Origin: Afipia carboxidovorans OM5
Lineage (GTDB): Bacteria; Pseudomonadota; Alphaproteobacteria; Rhizobiales; Xanthobacteraceae
Length of the DNA: 64,000 bases
Direction of reading: 5' to 3'
Assembly: GCF_000218565.1 (NCBI RefSeq)
Contig: NC_015684.1
Coordinates: forward strand, 248,001-312,000
Shown here: in pieces, positions 8,992 to 17,730 of the stretch
Layout: every line of letters starts with the position of its first letter
Position numbering within the stretch: the first letter of the stretch is position 1
Made by a program: the position numbers and the translations under genes
Notes under the pieces: model-generated
What the model saw: the letters and a program-made list of their open reading frames with translations, nothing else
Told to the model about the DNA's origin: nothing
The model's database searches: none

Positions 8992-10026
8992 ATGGGTTTC
9001 AAGGTCGCCTGCGTGGGAGCCACCGGCAATGTGGGCCGGGAAATGCTCAACATCCTGGACGAACGCGCTTTTCCGGCTGACGAGGTCGTGGCGCTGGCGT
9101 CGCGCCGCAGCCAGGGCACGGAAGTGTCGTTCGGCGACCGCACCCTGAAAGTCAAAGCGCTGGAGAATTACGATTTCAGCGACGTCGATATCTGCCTGAT
9201 GTCGGCGGGCGGTTCGGTGTCGAAGGAATGGTCGCCGAAGATCGCGGCGCAGGGCGCGGTGGTGATCGATAACTCCTCCGCCTGGCGCTACGACGCCGAC
9301 GTGCCGTTGATCGTGCCGGAAGTGAACGCCGATGCGGCCGCAGGCTTTACCAAGCGCAACATCATCGCCAACCCGAACTGCTCGACGGCGCAGCTCGTCG
9401 TGGCGCTGAAGCCGCTGCATGAGGCGGCGACGATCAAGCGCGTCGTGGTCTCGACCTATCAGTCGGTGTCGGGCGCGGGCAAGGACGGCATGGACGAATT
9501 GTTTTCGCAGACGAAGTCCGTCTACACCAACGACGATCTGGTCTCGAAGAAGTTTCCGAAGCGGATTGCGTTCAACGTCATCCCGCATATCGATGTCTTC
9601 ATGGAGGACGGCTACACCAAGGAAGAGTGGAAGATGCTGGCCGAGACCAAGAAGATTCTCGACCCGAAGATCCATCTCACCGCGACCTGTGTGCGCGTGC
9701 CGGTGTTCATCGGCCATTCCGAGGCCGTGAACGTCGAATTCGAGAAGCCGATCACGGTCGAAGAGGCACGCGAGATTCTGCGCAAGGCGCCGGGCTGCCT
9801 CGTTATCGACAAGCATGAGCCGGGTGGCTACGCCACGCCTTACGAGGCGGCGGGTGAGGATGCGACCTATATCAGCCGCATCCGCGAGGACGCGACGGTG
9901 GAGAACGGGCTCGCGTTCTGGTGCGTGTCGGACAACCTGCGCAAGGGCGCGGCACTCAACGCCGTCCAGATTGCGGAAGTGCTGGTCAACCGCAAGCTGC
10001 TGCAGCCGAAGAAGCGGGCAGCCTGA
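8992..10026 (+). CDS. asd: Aspartate-semialdehyde dehydrogenase
   Basis: NADPH-dependent reduction of aspartyl phosphate to aspartate semialdehyde, the branch point to lysine/diaminopimelate, threonine and methionine. 344 residues. GATGNVGREM (residues about 8-17) binds NADP; NPNCSTAQ holds the active-site cysteine; HSEAVNVEFE carries the substrate-binding/active histidine region. An in-frame ATG at 8980 is open, but ATG 8992 (MGFKVACVG) has TTGGAGAG upstream and matches the family N-terminus. Followed by a strong terminator. Confidence 0.96.
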   Translation: MGFKVACVGATGNVGREMLNILDERAFPADEVVALASRRSQGTEVSFGDRTLKVKALENYDFSDVDICLMSAGGSVSKEWSPKIAAQGAVVIDNSSAWRYDADVPLIVPEVNADAAAGFTKRNIIANPNCSTAQLVVALKPLHEAATIKRVVVSTYQSVSGAGKDGMDELFSQTKSVYTNDDLVSKKFPKRIAFNVIPHIDVFMEDGYTKEEWKMLAETKKILDPKIHLTATCVRVPVFIGHSEAVNVEFEKPITVEEAREILRKAPGCLVIDKHEPGGYATPYEAAGEDATYISRIREDATVENGLAFWCVSDNLRKGAALNAVQIAEVLVNRKLLQPKKRAA

Positions 10027-10050
10027 TCGCTTTCTGAATTGTTGTGCTGA

Positions 10051-10080
10051 ACAAGCCGCCCTCGGGGCGGCTTGTTTTTT
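10051..10080 (+). terminator. Rho-independent terminator after asd
   Basis: ACAAGCCGCC / GGGCGGCTTGT hairpin with a TTTTTT tail, 25 nt after the asd stop. Confidence 0.9.
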
Positions 10081-10128
10081 GGAAGCGTGATGCGCGCGGC
10101 TCTCAAGCTCGCGCGCGAATGTGCGCGC

Positions 10129-10827
10129 TCAGTTCGAGCGGCCGTGCAGCGAGTGCGGCAGCGCGCTCTCGTAGCCGACCGGCAGCGTCTGCGTCACGGT
10201 CTGGAATTCGCCGGTCGAGCGATCGAGGATCGACAGCGAGCCGTGGCTGACGCCGAAATAAGCGCCGTGAAGCTGCATCTTGCCGCGCTCGACCTGAATG
10301 CTGACGCAGGGGAAGGTCATCAGATTGTCGAGACTGGTCGCGACCGCCTTCTTCTCGATGCGGATGATGTAGTCCTGTTCGGACTCGCCGTTCCTGCGCG
10401 GCTCGCCGGTGACGACCGGTGATAGCAGCGACATCCACTTGCCGATGAAGTCGCTCGGCGACAGCGGCGCGGGCTGCTGCACCAACGCTTTAATGCCGCC
10501 GCACTGGGCATGGCCGAGCACGACGATGTGCTTGATGCGCAACACCTGCACCGCGAACTCCAGTGCGGAGGAGACGCCGTGCGCCTCACCGTCCGGCGCA
10601 TAGGGCGGAACCAGGTTCGCGACGTTGCGGACGACGAACAACTCGCCCGGACCTGCGTCGAAGATCACTTCCGGCGAGACGCGCGAGTCGCAACAGCCGA
10701 TCACCATGACTTCCGGCGACTGGCCGCTGTCAGCAAGTTCGTTATAGCGCGACTGTTCTGTCGGCAGACGATGGGCCGCAAAGGTGCGGTATCCGGAAAT
10801 CAGCTGTTTCGGAAATCTCTCGGGCAT
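10129..10827 (-). CDS. Beta-class carbonic anhydrase
   Basis: Zinc enzyme interconverting CO2 and bicarbonate; 232 residues. The zinc-site motifs are intact: CCDSRVSP (Cys plus the Asp-Arg dyad, near residue 45) and HAQCGG (His and Cys, near residue 105). The ATG at 10827 is chosen over an in-frame GTG at 10833 because GAGAG lies 6 nt upstream of it. Cytoplasmic; likely supplies bicarbonate for carboxylases. Single gene, no obvious operon partner. Confidence 0.92.
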   Translation of the reverse strand: MPERFPKQLISGYRTFAAHRLPTEQSRYNELADSGQSPEVMVIGCCDSRVSPEVIFDAGPGELFVVRNVANLVPPYAPDGEAHGVSSALEFAVQVLRIKHIVVLGHAQCGGIKALVQQPAPLSPSDFIGKWMSLLSPVVTGEPRRNGESEQDYIIRIEKKAVATSLDNLMTFPCVSIQVERGKMQLHGAYFGVSHGSLSILDRSTGEFQTVTQTLPVGYESALPHSLHGRSN

Positions 10828-10941
10828 GGTCACTCTCGGGTTATTTTTATTGGCTAACCACGATCCACTGCATCGGGCAAGGCTTTCCTCACTGTCCTGC
10901 CGGTGATACGGCTCCCGCAGCTATGTGTCTGGAGAATGCCA

Positions 10942-11835
10942 ATGATCCGTCCGCGTCGCAGCGTGCTGTTCATGCCGGGATCGAATGCCCGCGCGCTTGA
11001 GAAGGCGCGCAGCCTGCCGGCCGATGGCGTGATCTTCGACCTCGAAGACTCGGTGGCGCCGGATGCAAAGCCTGCGGCGCGGGCGCAGATCGCGCAGGCG
11101 ATGGCGCAAGGCGGTTTCGGTGGGCGTGAGCGCATCATCCGCACCAATGCCGTCGCGTCTGCCTTTTGGCAGGACGATAGCGCGCTGGTGGCGCAGGCGC
11201 GCCCCGATGCGTATCTGGTTCCCAAGGTGACGGGTCCGCAGGATATCGCGGCGATCGGTGCGCGGCTCGATGCGCTTGGCGCGGATTCGTCGATCAAGCT
11301 GTGGGTGATGATCGAGACGCCGCTCGCGGTGCTCAGCATCGCCGAGATCGCGGCCTGTGCCGGTGAAAAGGATGCGCGGCTTGCGGCGTTCGTGATCGGG
11401 CCGAACGATATCTCGCTCGACACCCGCATCCGCATGAAACCGGGACGCGCGGAGATGGTGTCGCTGTTTCTCAATTGCGTTATCGCGGCGCGCAGCTACG
11501 GCATCGAGATTCTCGACGGGCCCTACAGCGATTTCAGCGATGCCGGGGGTTTTGCCGCGGAGTGCGCGCAGGCGCGCGATCTCGGCTTCGATGGCAAGAC
11601 GCTCATTCATCCGGCGCAGATCGAGGCGGCGAACCGCATCTTCAAGCCGACGGATGATGAGCTAGCTGAGGCACGCGGCATCATCGCCGCCTTCGCGCAG
11701 CCCGAAGCGGCAGGCAAGGGCGCAATCCGCCACGAGGGGCGAATGGTCGAGCGTCTGCACGCCGAGATGGCGCGCCGGACATTGGCGATGGCGGACGCGA
11801 TCGCGAAGCTGGAGCAAGATACGACAAGAGCCTGA
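10942..11835 (+). CDS. HpcH/HpaI or CitE-like CoA-ester lyase
   Basis: 297-residue TIM-barrel lyase. RSVLFMPGSNARALEKA at the N-terminus and DGVIFDLEDSVAP are the CitE/malyl-CoA lyase signatures; WVMIETPLAVL supplies the metal-ligand glutamate and FVIGPNDIS/GKTLIHPAQIEAAN the substrate side. The family includes citrate-lyase beta, malyl-CoA, beta-methylmalyl-CoA and citramalyl-CoA lyases; without CitD/CitF neighbours it is unlikely to be part of citrate lyase. Start: GGAGA at 10931-10935 fits the ATG at 10942 better than the ATG at 10936. Confidence 0.83.
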   Translation: MIRPRRSVLFMPGSNARALEKARSLPADGVIFDLEDSVAPDAKPAARAQIAQAMAQGGFGGRERIIRTNAVASAFWQDDSALVAQARPDAYLVPKVTGPQDIAAIGARLDALGADSSIKLWVMIETPLAVLSIAEIAACAGEKDARLAAFVIGPNDISLDTRIRMKPGRAEMVSLFLNCVIAARSYGIEILDGPYSDFSDAGGFAAECAQARDLGFDGKTLIHPAQIEAANRIFKPTDDELAEARGIIAAFAQPEAAGKGAIRHEGRMVERLHAEMARRTLAMADAIAKLEQDTTRA

Positions 11836-11853
11836 CGTTTCCGTTCAGGCTCT
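11827..11853. terminator. Hairpin overlapping the lyase stop codon
   Basis: AGAGCCTGA (11827-11835) pairs with TCAGGCTCT (11845-11853). The stop codon TGA is inside the stem. T-tract is weak, so termination is probable but not certain; leuD converges from the right. Confidence 0.6.
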
Positions 11854-11894
11854 GTCGCGATGCGATCTTTTACAGATTTGGCTTGGTGAGTGGC

Positions 11895-12506
11895 TTACAG
11901 CCACGGCCGCGCGACCTTCTCGCGCGCTTCGAAGGAGTCGATCGACGGCTTCTTCTGCATCGTGAGGCCGATATCGTCGAGGCCGTTCAGCAGGCAATGC
12001 TTGCGGAACGGGTCGATCTCGAAATTGATCACGCCGCCATCGGGGCCGCGGATTTCCTGCTTCTCGAGGTCGATCGTCAGCGTCGCATTGGCGCCGCGCT
12101 CGGCATCCTCGAACAGCTTGTCCAACTGCTCGTGAGTGACGCGGATCGGCAGCAGCCCGTTCTTGAACGAGTTGTTGTAGAAAATGTCGCCGAACGAGGT
12201 CGAGATCACGCAGCGGATGCCGAAATCGGCGAGCGCCCACGGCGCGTGCTCGCGGCTCGAACCACAACCGAAATTGTCGCCGGCGACGAGGATCTGGGCG
12301 TTGCGATAGGCCGGCTTGTTCAGCACGAAGTCGGGGTTCTCGCTGCCGTCTTCCTTGTAGCGCTGCTCGGAGAACAGCCCCTTGCCGAGGCCGGTGCGCT
12401 TGATCGTCTTCAGATACTGCTTCGGGATGATCATGTCGGTGTCGACATTGATGATCTTCAGGGGCGCAGCGACGCTGTTTACAACGGTGAATTTTTCCAT
12501 CGTCAA
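11895..12506 (-). CDS. leuD: 3-isopropylmalate dehydratase small subunit
   Basis: Partner of LeuC in isomerising 2- to 3-isopropylmalate. 203 residues, standard length. The aconitase-swivel signature GDNFGCGSSREHAPWAL is at about residues 75-92, and DTDMIIPKQYLKTI near the N-terminus is typical. It is on the same strand as leuC but separated from it by about 1.3 kb holding two unrelated plus-strand exported-protein genes, so it has its own promoter. Confidence 0.96.
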   Translation of the reverse strand: MTMEKFTVVNSVAAPLKIINVDTDMIIPKQYLKTIKRTGLGKGLFSEQRYKEDGSENPDFVLNKPAYRNAQILVAGDNFGCGSSREHAPWALADFGIRCVISTSFGDIFYNNSFKNGLLPIRVTHEQLDKLFEDAERGANATLTIDLEKQEIRGPDGGVINFEIDPFRKHCLLNGLDDIGLTMQKKPSIDSFEAREKVARPWL

Positions 12507-12675
12507 AATCCGTTAGGGCCGCGGAGATGGGCCAAATTTGGAACGGTTCTTATCGTGAATAGCGGCTTTGGCAAAGGCCTGTTGCGCGCATGGCAGCTTG
12601 CGCGGCAAGCGAGGGTTATTGACGCAGGGGAGCCAATGGGAGACTTTTCCGCCTCTCGAAACGGGGCGGACGGAA

Positions 12676-13032
12676 ATGCGGCATTCTTGGGCGAGCATGG
12701 CAGGGGGCATGGCGGGTGCGGTACTGGCCGCCATCTTTTCCGCAGGCCTGTTTTCCGTCACCCTTCTCTCTGTTGGCTCCGCAGCTGCGGAGCCGGCGCT
12801 TCAGGAACCCTCCTGGGTGGTGGCACAGGTCGCCTCTCGCCGGGGTGGAGAGGCCGTGGAGCCTGCCGAGGCGCGGAGACAGCGCGCCCGCAGGCCGGCC
12901 CGGGTTCACGTCTATACGCCTCGCGGGCCGGGGCCGAACTCGGTACGAATCTGCCATTCGCACTATGAGTACGAGCATCGCCCGAGCGGCACCGTGATCG
13001 TGCCGCGCGAGAATTGTTACTGGCAGGGTTAA
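12676..13032 (+). CDS. Small exported protein of unknown function
   Basis: 118 residues starting MRHSWASMAGG; the N-terminus has a hydrophobic signal segment (GAVLAAIFSAGLFSVTLLSVG) ending near AAAEPA. The mature part is Arg-rich, followed by a short conserved-looking C-terminal domain VRICHSHYEYEHRPSGTVIVPRENCYW with two cysteines that could form a disulfide. In-frame starts further upstream (12568) lack a signal sequence. A terminator-like hairpin follows at 13241. No function can be assigned. Confidence 0.6.
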   Translation: MRHSWASMAGGMAGAVLAAIFSAGLFSVTLLSVGSAAAEPALQEPSWVVAQVASRRGGEAVEPAEARRQRARRPARVHVYTPRGPGPNSVRICHSHYEYEHRPSGTVIVPRENCYWQG

Positions 13033-13344
13033 GTACTCAAAAGTCTCGTACGTACGGTGGCTGCGGTCCTCACGGCACCGCCGATGCCACGCTATGGCCG
13101 CTATTCATTCAGGGTAAGTTCACGGTTTTCCTTCCAGGCTGGCCAGGAACTCCGGCTGGGCCGGGCAGCCTTGCAAAGGCTGCGTGACCTTTGCGGAGGG
13201 TATCCGCGTTTCCCTCACAAGGGGCGCGACAATCAACCGGCAGGCCTTTATCCGGCCTGTTTTTGAAACGATTGGAACAGTCCGGGTGCAACCGACAGGC
13301 CCATTGGCGGGTTGTGCTTTCGAGACAAACCGAAGGAGGATTTG
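13033..13344. other. Gap with a terminator, no gene seen
   Basis: 312 nt between two exported-protein genes. The only structures I see are the terminator at 13241-13265 and the strong Shine-Dalgarno GAAGGAGG just before 13345. No supported open frame. Confidence 0.5.
13241..13265 (+). terminator. Rho-independent terminator
   Basis: CAGGCC (13241-13246) / GGCCTG (13254-13259) with a TTTTT tail. It would end the transcript of the exported-protein gene ending at 13032 or an upstream leader RNA. Confidence 0.65.
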
Positions 13345-13683
13345 ATGACGTTGAATCTCCGGCCGCTGCTCGCCGCAGCAGCGATGGTCCTCGGCGCGGC
13401 GATGATCGCGCCGTCGGCGCAGGCGGCGGCGACCTCTCCGTCACCGGCCGCTGAGCAGGCGGTCCCTGCAGCGCAGACGATGACAGATGTCAGCGCGCAG
13501 CGCCGCTACCGTCGTTATCACCGCCGTTACTATCGGCCGCACTACTACCGGCCTTACGGCTACTATCGTCCGTACTACCGACCTTATTACGCGCCCTACT
13601 ATCGTCCGTATTATCGCCCCTACGGCTATTACGGATACGGCCCGTATTACGGCCGCGGCCTTGGCTTCAGCTTCGGCTTCTAA
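13345..13683 (+). CDS. Exported Tyr/Arg/Pro-rich low-complexity protein
   Basis: 112 residues. Signal peptide of about 28 residues (LLAAAAMVLGAAMIAPSAQA) is followed by a short linker and then by tandem RPYY/RPYG/YRPYY repeats: nearly every residue from about 52 to 105 is Tyr, Arg, Pro or Gly, ending GLGFSFGF. Start ATG 13345 is set by GAAGGAGG; an upstream in-frame start at 13312 has none. The C-terminal alternating aromatic segment resembles a beta-strand end, and the family is common in rhizobia as an uncharacterised surface or periplasmic protein. Function unknown. Confidence 0.75.
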   Translation: MTLNLRPLLAAAAMVLGAAMIAPSAQAAATSPSPAAEQAVPAAQTMTDVSAQRRYRRYHRRYYRPHYYRPYGYYRPYYRPYYAPYYRPYYRPYGYYGYGPYYGRGLGFSFGF

Positions 13684-13710
13684 AAGCTGAGAGAGCAGAC
13701 TTCACAAAGC

Positions 13711-13736
13711 AAACGGGCGCCGCAGGGCGCCCGTTT
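13711..13736. terminator. Bidirectional terminator between convergent genes
   Basis: AAACGGGCGCC / GGCGCCCGTTT with a GCAG loop, A run on one side and T run on the other; it serves the Tyr-rich protein gene (+) and leuC (-). Confidence 0.85.
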
Positions 13737-13768
13737 TCGTTTGAAGCGATATGTTCTGCGAGAGGCGG

Positions 13769-15181
13769 TTACGCCGCCTTCCAGTCGCGGATGTCGACGA
13801 AGTGGCCGGCGATCGCCGCCGCCGCCGCCATTGCGGGCGAAACAAGATGCGTGCGGCCCTTGAAGCCCTGACGGCCCTCGAAGTTGCGGTTCGAGGTCGA
13901 GGCGCAACGCTCTTCCGGCGCGAGCTTGTCGGGGTTCATCGCAAGACACATCGAGCAGCCCGGTTCGCGCCACTCAAAGCCGGCCTTGATGAAGATCTTG
14001 TCGAGACCCTCGGCCTCAGCCTGCTCCTTCACGAGACCCGAGCCCGGCACCACCATCGCGTTGACGTGGCCGTTGACGGTGTGGCCGTTGATCACCTTCG
14101 CAGCCGCGCGCAGATCCTCGATGCGGCCGTTGGTGCACGAGCCGATGAAGACACGGTCGAGCTTGATGTCGGTGATCTTGGTGCCGGCGTTCAAGCCCAT
14201 ATAGGCGAGCGCGCGCTCCTTCGAGAGACGCTTCGCTTCGTCCTCGATCTTCGCCGGATCGGGCACGAAGCCCGCGACCGAGACGACGTCCTCGGGCGAA
14301 GTGCCCCAGGTGACGATCGGCGGCAGGTTTGCAGCGTCGAGCCGAATCTCGTGATCGAAATGGGCGTTGTCGTCGCTGCGCAGCGTGTCCCAGTAGCGTA
14401 CGGCCTGCTCCCAGTTCGCCCCCTTCGGCGTCAGCGGACGGCCCTTCAGGAATTCATAGGCCTTCTCGTCGGGCGCGACGAGACCAGCGCGGGCACCGCC
14501 CTCGATCGACATGTTGCAGATCGTCATGCGACCTTCCATCGTCAGCGCACGGATCGCCTCGCCGGCGTACTCGAGCACATAGCCTGTGCCGCCCGCGGTG
14601 CCGATCTCGCCGATGATGGCGAGGATGATGTCCTTGGCGGTGACGCCGTCCGGCAGCTTGCCGTCGACGACGGCGCGCATGTTCTTCGCCTTCTTCTGGA
14701 TCAGCGTCTGGGTCGCGAGTACGTGCTCGACTTCGGAGGTGCCGATGCCATGCGCAAGTGCGCCGAATGCGCCGTGCGTCGAGGTGTGGCTGTCGCCGCA
14801 CACGATTGTGGTGCCAGGCAGCGTGAAGCCCTGCTCGGGACCGATGACGTGAACGATGCCCTGACGCTTGTCGAACTCGTTGAAATACTGCACGCCGAAA
14901 TCGCGTGCGTTGGTGGCGAGCGCTGCGATCTGCTCGGCGCTTTCCGGATCGGGATTCGGCTTCGAGCGATCGGTCGTCGGCACGTTGTGATCGACCACGG
15001 CCAGCGTCTTCTCCGGCGCATGAACCTTGCGGCCGGCCACGCGAAGACCCTCGAACGCCTGCGGCGACGTCACTTCATGAACGAGATGCCGGTCGATGTA
15101 GAGGAGGCAGGTGCCGTCGGGCTGCTCATCAACCAGATGATCGTTCCAGATCTTGTCGTACAGCGTGGTCGGTTTGGCCAT
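13769..15181 (-). CDS. leuC: 3-isopropylmalate dehydratase large subunit
   Basis: Iron-sulfur subunit of isopropylmalate isomerase, 470 residues. The three cluster cysteines are visible in VFIGSCTNGR and EPGCSMCLAMNPD; GDSHTSTHGAFGALAHGIGTSEVEHVLATQ is the usual active-site stretch (shown here as GDSHTSTHGA and GIGTSEVEHVLATQ). Start MAKPTTLYDKIW matches the family. A separate promoter from leuD is implied by the intervening genes. Confidence 0.97.
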   Translation of the reverse strand: MAKPTTLYDKIWNDHLVDEQPDGTCLLYIDRHLVHEVTSPQAFEGLRVAGRKVHAPEKTLAVVDHNVPTTDRSKPNPDPESAEQIAALATNARDFGVQYFNEFDKRQGIVHVIGPEQGFTLPGTTIVCGDSHTSTHGAFGALAHGIGTSEVEHVLATQTLIQKKAKNMRAVVDGKLPDGVTAKDIILAIIGEIGTAGGTGYVLEYAGEAIRALTMEGRMTICNMSIEGGARAGLVAPDEKAYEFLKGRPLTPKGANWEQAVRYWDTLRSDDNAHFDHEIRLDAANLPPIVTWGTSPEDVVSVAGFVPDPAKIEDEAKRLSKERALAYMGLNAGTKITDIKLDRVFIGSCTNGRIEDLRAAAKVINGHTVNGHVNAMVVPGSGLVKEQAEAEGLDKIFIKAGFEWREPGCSMCLAMNPDKLAPEERCASTSNRNFEGRQGFKGRTHLVSPAMAAAAAIAGHFVDIRDWKAA

Positions 15182-15322
15182 GTCGGTTTTCGCTTTACTC
15201 GGTTTCCGCTTTTCCGGGGGTCGGATGGCGTCCCATAGACGCCTGTTGCTGCTGGCTTTTTACTCGCATAACCGGCAGCGGGAAAGTATCCTCGTCATAT
15301 AAGAACTGCATGGGGTTCCTCA

Positions 15323-15733
15323 ATGTCTGCACGGCCGCCGGTCGCACCCTATCTCACGGTCACACCTGCGGCGGGGGCCATCGCCTTTTACGGCGCGGCT
15401 TTTGACGCCAAGCAGAAAGCCCTGATGCCGGCCCTCGACGGCCTGCGCATCATGCATTGCGAACTGGAAATCAACGGCGGCACGCTGTTCCTCTCCGACG
15501 CGTTCCCCGAATTCGGCAAGGCCCGCTCGCCGTTGCCGGGCGAGCCAGTGACGGCTTCGGTGAGCCTCGAATTCGCAACCTCCGAGGAGGTCGACGAAGT
15601 GTTTGCCCGCGCCACGAAACTCGGCGCAACCGGCGAGGTTACGCCGACCAATTCATTCTGGGGTACGCGCACCGCGATCGTGCGCGATCCGTTCGGCCAT
15701 CGCTGGATCATGAACGGGCCGCTCACGACATAA
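15323..15733 (+). CDS. VOC-fold (PhnB/glyoxalase-like) protein
   Basis: 136 residues forming one vicinal-oxygen-chelate module pair: PYLTVTPAAGAIAFYGAAF at the N-terminus, a beta-rich middle (LFLSDAFPEFG) and the C-terminal VRDPFGHRWIMNGP. This resembles the PhnB-like subgroup (similar to 3-demethylubiquinone methyltransferase-like proteins), whose substrates are mostly unknown. Divergent from leuC and convergent with rplS, with a shared terminator. Confidence 0.75.
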   Translation: MSARPPVAPYLTVTPAAGAIAFYGAAFDAKQKALMPALDGLRIMHCELEINGGTLFLSDAFPEFGKARSPLPGEPVTASVSLEFATSEEVDEVFARATKLGATGEVTPTNSFWGTRTAIVRDPFGHRWIMNGPLTT

Positions 15734-15752
15734 TCGTTGTCGTCACAGGTAT

Positions 15753-15782
15753 AAAAAAGCCCCGGCAAACCGGGGCTTTTTT
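15753..15782. terminator. Bidirectional terminator between VOC gene and rplS
   Basis: AAAAAAGCCCCGG / CCGGGGCTTTTTT with a CAAA loop, ideal in both directions; it ends the ffh-rpsP-rimM-trmD-rplS transcript. Confidence 0.92.
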
Positions 15783-15802
15783 AACTCACGAAGCTGCGCG
15801 AT

Positions 15803-16198
15803 TTACTCGGCAGCGGCAGCAGCCGTCGTCGTCTGGCGCTGATCCTGCTTCTCGACGATGCGGGCGGATTTGCCGCGACGGCCGCGCAGGTAATACAGCT
15901 TGGCGCGACGCACCTTGCCGCGACGCACGAGCTTGATCGAGTCGATCATCGGCGAATAGATCGGGAAGACGCGCTCGACGCCTTCGCCATAGGAAATCTT
16001 GCGCACGGTGAAGCTCTCGTTGATGCCACCGCCGTTGCGGCCGATGCAGACGCCTTCATAGGCCTGCACGCGGGTGCGGTCGCCTTCCTTCACCTTGACG
16101 TTGACGGTCACGGTGTCGCCCGGGCCGAAATCGGGAATGGTCTTCCCGGTGGCGAGCTTGTCGAGCTGCTCTTTCTCGAGCTCTTGAATGAGATTCAT
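15803..16198 (-). CDS. rplS: 50S ribosomal protein L19
   Basis: 131 residues starting MNLIQELEKEQLDKLA; GDTVTVNVKVKEGDRTRVQAYEG and FPIYSPMIDSIKLVRRGKVRRAKLYYLRGRRGK match L19 along its length (quoted in parts). The in-frame extension to 16288 has no L19 similarity and is rejected. Last gene of the ffh/rpsP operon; the 103 nt between trmD and rplS leave room for an extra promoter or control site. Confidence 0.95.
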   Translation of the reverse strand: MNLIQELEKEQLDKLATGKTIPDFGPGDTVTVNVKVKEGDRTRVQAYEGVCIGRNGGGINESFTVRKISYGEGVERVFPIYSPMIDSIKLVRRGKVRRAKLYYLRGRRGKSARIVEKQDQRQTTTAAAAAE

Positions 16199-16301
16199 AG
16201 CAAAACTCCATCGGGCGGCGCGCCCGAAAGGGACTGCGCGAAATTCTTTATCCAGCACATGCACGGATTGGGCGCTCCTATACGCCAAACCGCAACCCTT
16301 G

Positions 16302-17102
16302 TCACCCGTCCGTCGTGTTTTTTGGTGCTCCCGGGGCCTGCCGGGCGGCCCAAAGGTCGGGACGGCGGGCCTTCGTCAGCGCCTCGGCCTGTGCCCGCCG
16401 CCAGGCCTCGACCCGGGCATGGTCGCCGGAGGTCAGAACCTCAGGAATTCCATGGCCTTCAAAGCTCTGGGGCCGGGTGTATTGCGGGTACTCCAGGAGT
16501 CCGTCGGAGAAACTTTCCTCGGTTCCCGAATCGAGCTTGCCCATGACGCCAGGCAGGAGCCGCACGCAGGCGTCGATCAGCACCATGGCCGCCAGCTCGC
16601 CGCCCGAAAGCACATAATCACCGATGGAAACCTCTTCGAGGCCCCGCGCATCGATCACCCGCTGGTCCACACCCTCGAACCGGCCGCAGACGATCAGCGG
16701 CCCGGGCCCCTCGACGAGTTCCCTGACCCGCTTCTGGGTCAATGGCCGACCGCGCGGGCTCATCAGCAGGTGGGGGCGGCGGGATTCTTGAGTTACCGCG
16801 TTTTCTTCACGCGAATCGGTTCCCACCTGGCTTGAAAATGCTCCGGCGTCGCACCCGGCGGCGTCAATGGCCGACGCGAGGACATCGGCGCGGAGCACCA
16901 TGCCCGGTCCGCCGCCGGCGGGGGTGTCGTCGACGCTGCGGTGACGGTCGGTCGCGGAGGCGCGGATATCGCGGGCCTCGAGCTGCCAGATCCCGGATGC
17001 CAGCGCGCGCCCGGCAAGGCTGACGCCGAGCGGTCCCGGAAACATTTCCGGGAACAGCGTGAGGACGGTGGCGCGCCACATGGGTCGAATGTCAGTAGCC
17101 AT
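16302..17102 (-). CDS. trmD: tRNA (guanine37-N1)-methyltransferase
   Basis: SPOUT methyltransferase making m1G37 in tRNAs reading CNN/GGG-type codons, preventing +1 frameshifts. 266 residues from ATG 17102 (259 from 17081). WRATVLTLFPEMFPGPLG at the start, RHRSVDDTPAGGGPGMVL, VCGRFEGVDQRVID and YVLSGGELAAM (the AdoMet-binding trefoil knot) are all present. The C-terminal SGDHARVEAWRRAQA is also standard. A palindromic repeat lies between it and rimM. Confidence 0.95.
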   Translation of the reverse strand: MATDIRPMWRATVLTLFPEMFPGPLGVSLAGRALASGIWQLEARDIRASATDRHRSVDDTPAGGGPGMVLRADVLASAIDAAGCDAGAFSSQVGTDSREENAVTQESRRPHLLMSPRGRPLTQKRVRELVEGPGPLIVCGRFEGVDQRVIDARGLEEVSIGDYVLSGGELAAMVLIDACVRLLPGVMGKLDSGTEESFSDGLLEYPQYTRPQSFEGHGIPEVLTSGDHARVEAWRRAQAEALTKARRPDLWAARQAPGAPKNTTDG

Positions 17103-17111
17103 AACTAGCCT

Positions 17112-17190
17112 GTCATTGCGAGGAGCAAAGCGACGAAGCAATCCAGTTAACGCTGGCCATTCTCGATTGCTTCGCTTCGCTCGCAATGAC
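17112..17190. repeat. Palindromic repeat inside the rpsP operon
   Basis: GTCATTGCGAGGAGCAAAGC-type arm (17112 on) mirrored by GCTTCGCTCGCAATGAC (ending 17190), with the inner pair GAAGCAATC / GATTGCTTC. This is a well-known family of interspersed palindromes in Bradyrhizobium-like genomes. It fills the gap between rimM and trmD and would be transcribed as a long hairpin in the operon mRNA. Confidence 0.85.
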
Positions 17191-17198
17191 GAATTTAG

Positions 17199-17723
17199 TC
17201 ATGACGGCTCGTCCTCGCCCTCGATCTCGCCTGGCAATTCGATCACGACATGTCCTGCCGCAAGATCGATGGTGGGCACGACCGCGTTGGTGAACGGCAG
17301 CAGCAGCGTCGGGCCGTTATTCGGCGCGATCTCGATAATATCGCCTGCGCCGAAATTATGGATGGCGATGATGGTGCCGATGCTCTTGCCTTGCGGATCG
17401 ACGGCGGCAAGGCCGATCAGGTCGGCGTGATAGTACTCGCCCTCGTCGGTGTCGGGAAGCGCGTCACGCGACACGTAAAGCTCGATGCCATTGAGGCGCT
17501 CGGCATCGTCGCGATTGGCGACACCGTCGAGCGTGGCGACGAGATGATCCTTCGCCGCGCGGGCGCGCAGCACGGTGAACTGCTTCGCGCCGTCCCTGGT
17601 CGAGAGCGGGCCATAATGCAGCACCGCGAGCGGGTCTTCGGTGAACGGCCACAGCCTCACCTCGCCGCGCACACCGTGCGCGGCGCCAATTTTTGCAACG
17701 CAGATGCGCGCTGCCCGGCTCAT
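17199..17723 (-). CDS. rimM: Ribosome maturation factor RimM
   Basis: 174 residues. ICVAKIGAAHGVRGEVRLWPFTEDP is the RimM N-terminal beta-barrel signature (given here in part: GAAHGVRGEVRL), and YYHADLIGLAAVDPQG opens the PRC-barrel. It acts in 16S rRNA processing of the 30S head, near S19. Lies 7 nt after rpsP on the same strand. Confidence 0.94.
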   Translation of the reverse strand: MSRAARICVAKIGAAHGVRGEVRLWPFTEDPLAVLHYGPLSTRDGAKQFTVLRARAAKDHLVATLDGVANRDDAERLNGIELYVSRDALPDTDEGEYYHADLIGLAAVDPQGKSIGTIIAIHNFGAGDIIEIAPNNGPTLLLPFTNAVVPTIDLAAGHVVIELPGEIEGEDEPS

Positions 17724-17730
17724 TCAGGCT

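Noticed and set aside
8566..9816. 416-codon minus-strand open frame over asd
   Set aside because: Antisense of asd; composition His/Arg-rich.
13751..15238. 495-codon plus-strand open frame over leuC
   Set aside because: Antisense of the well-supported leuC gene.
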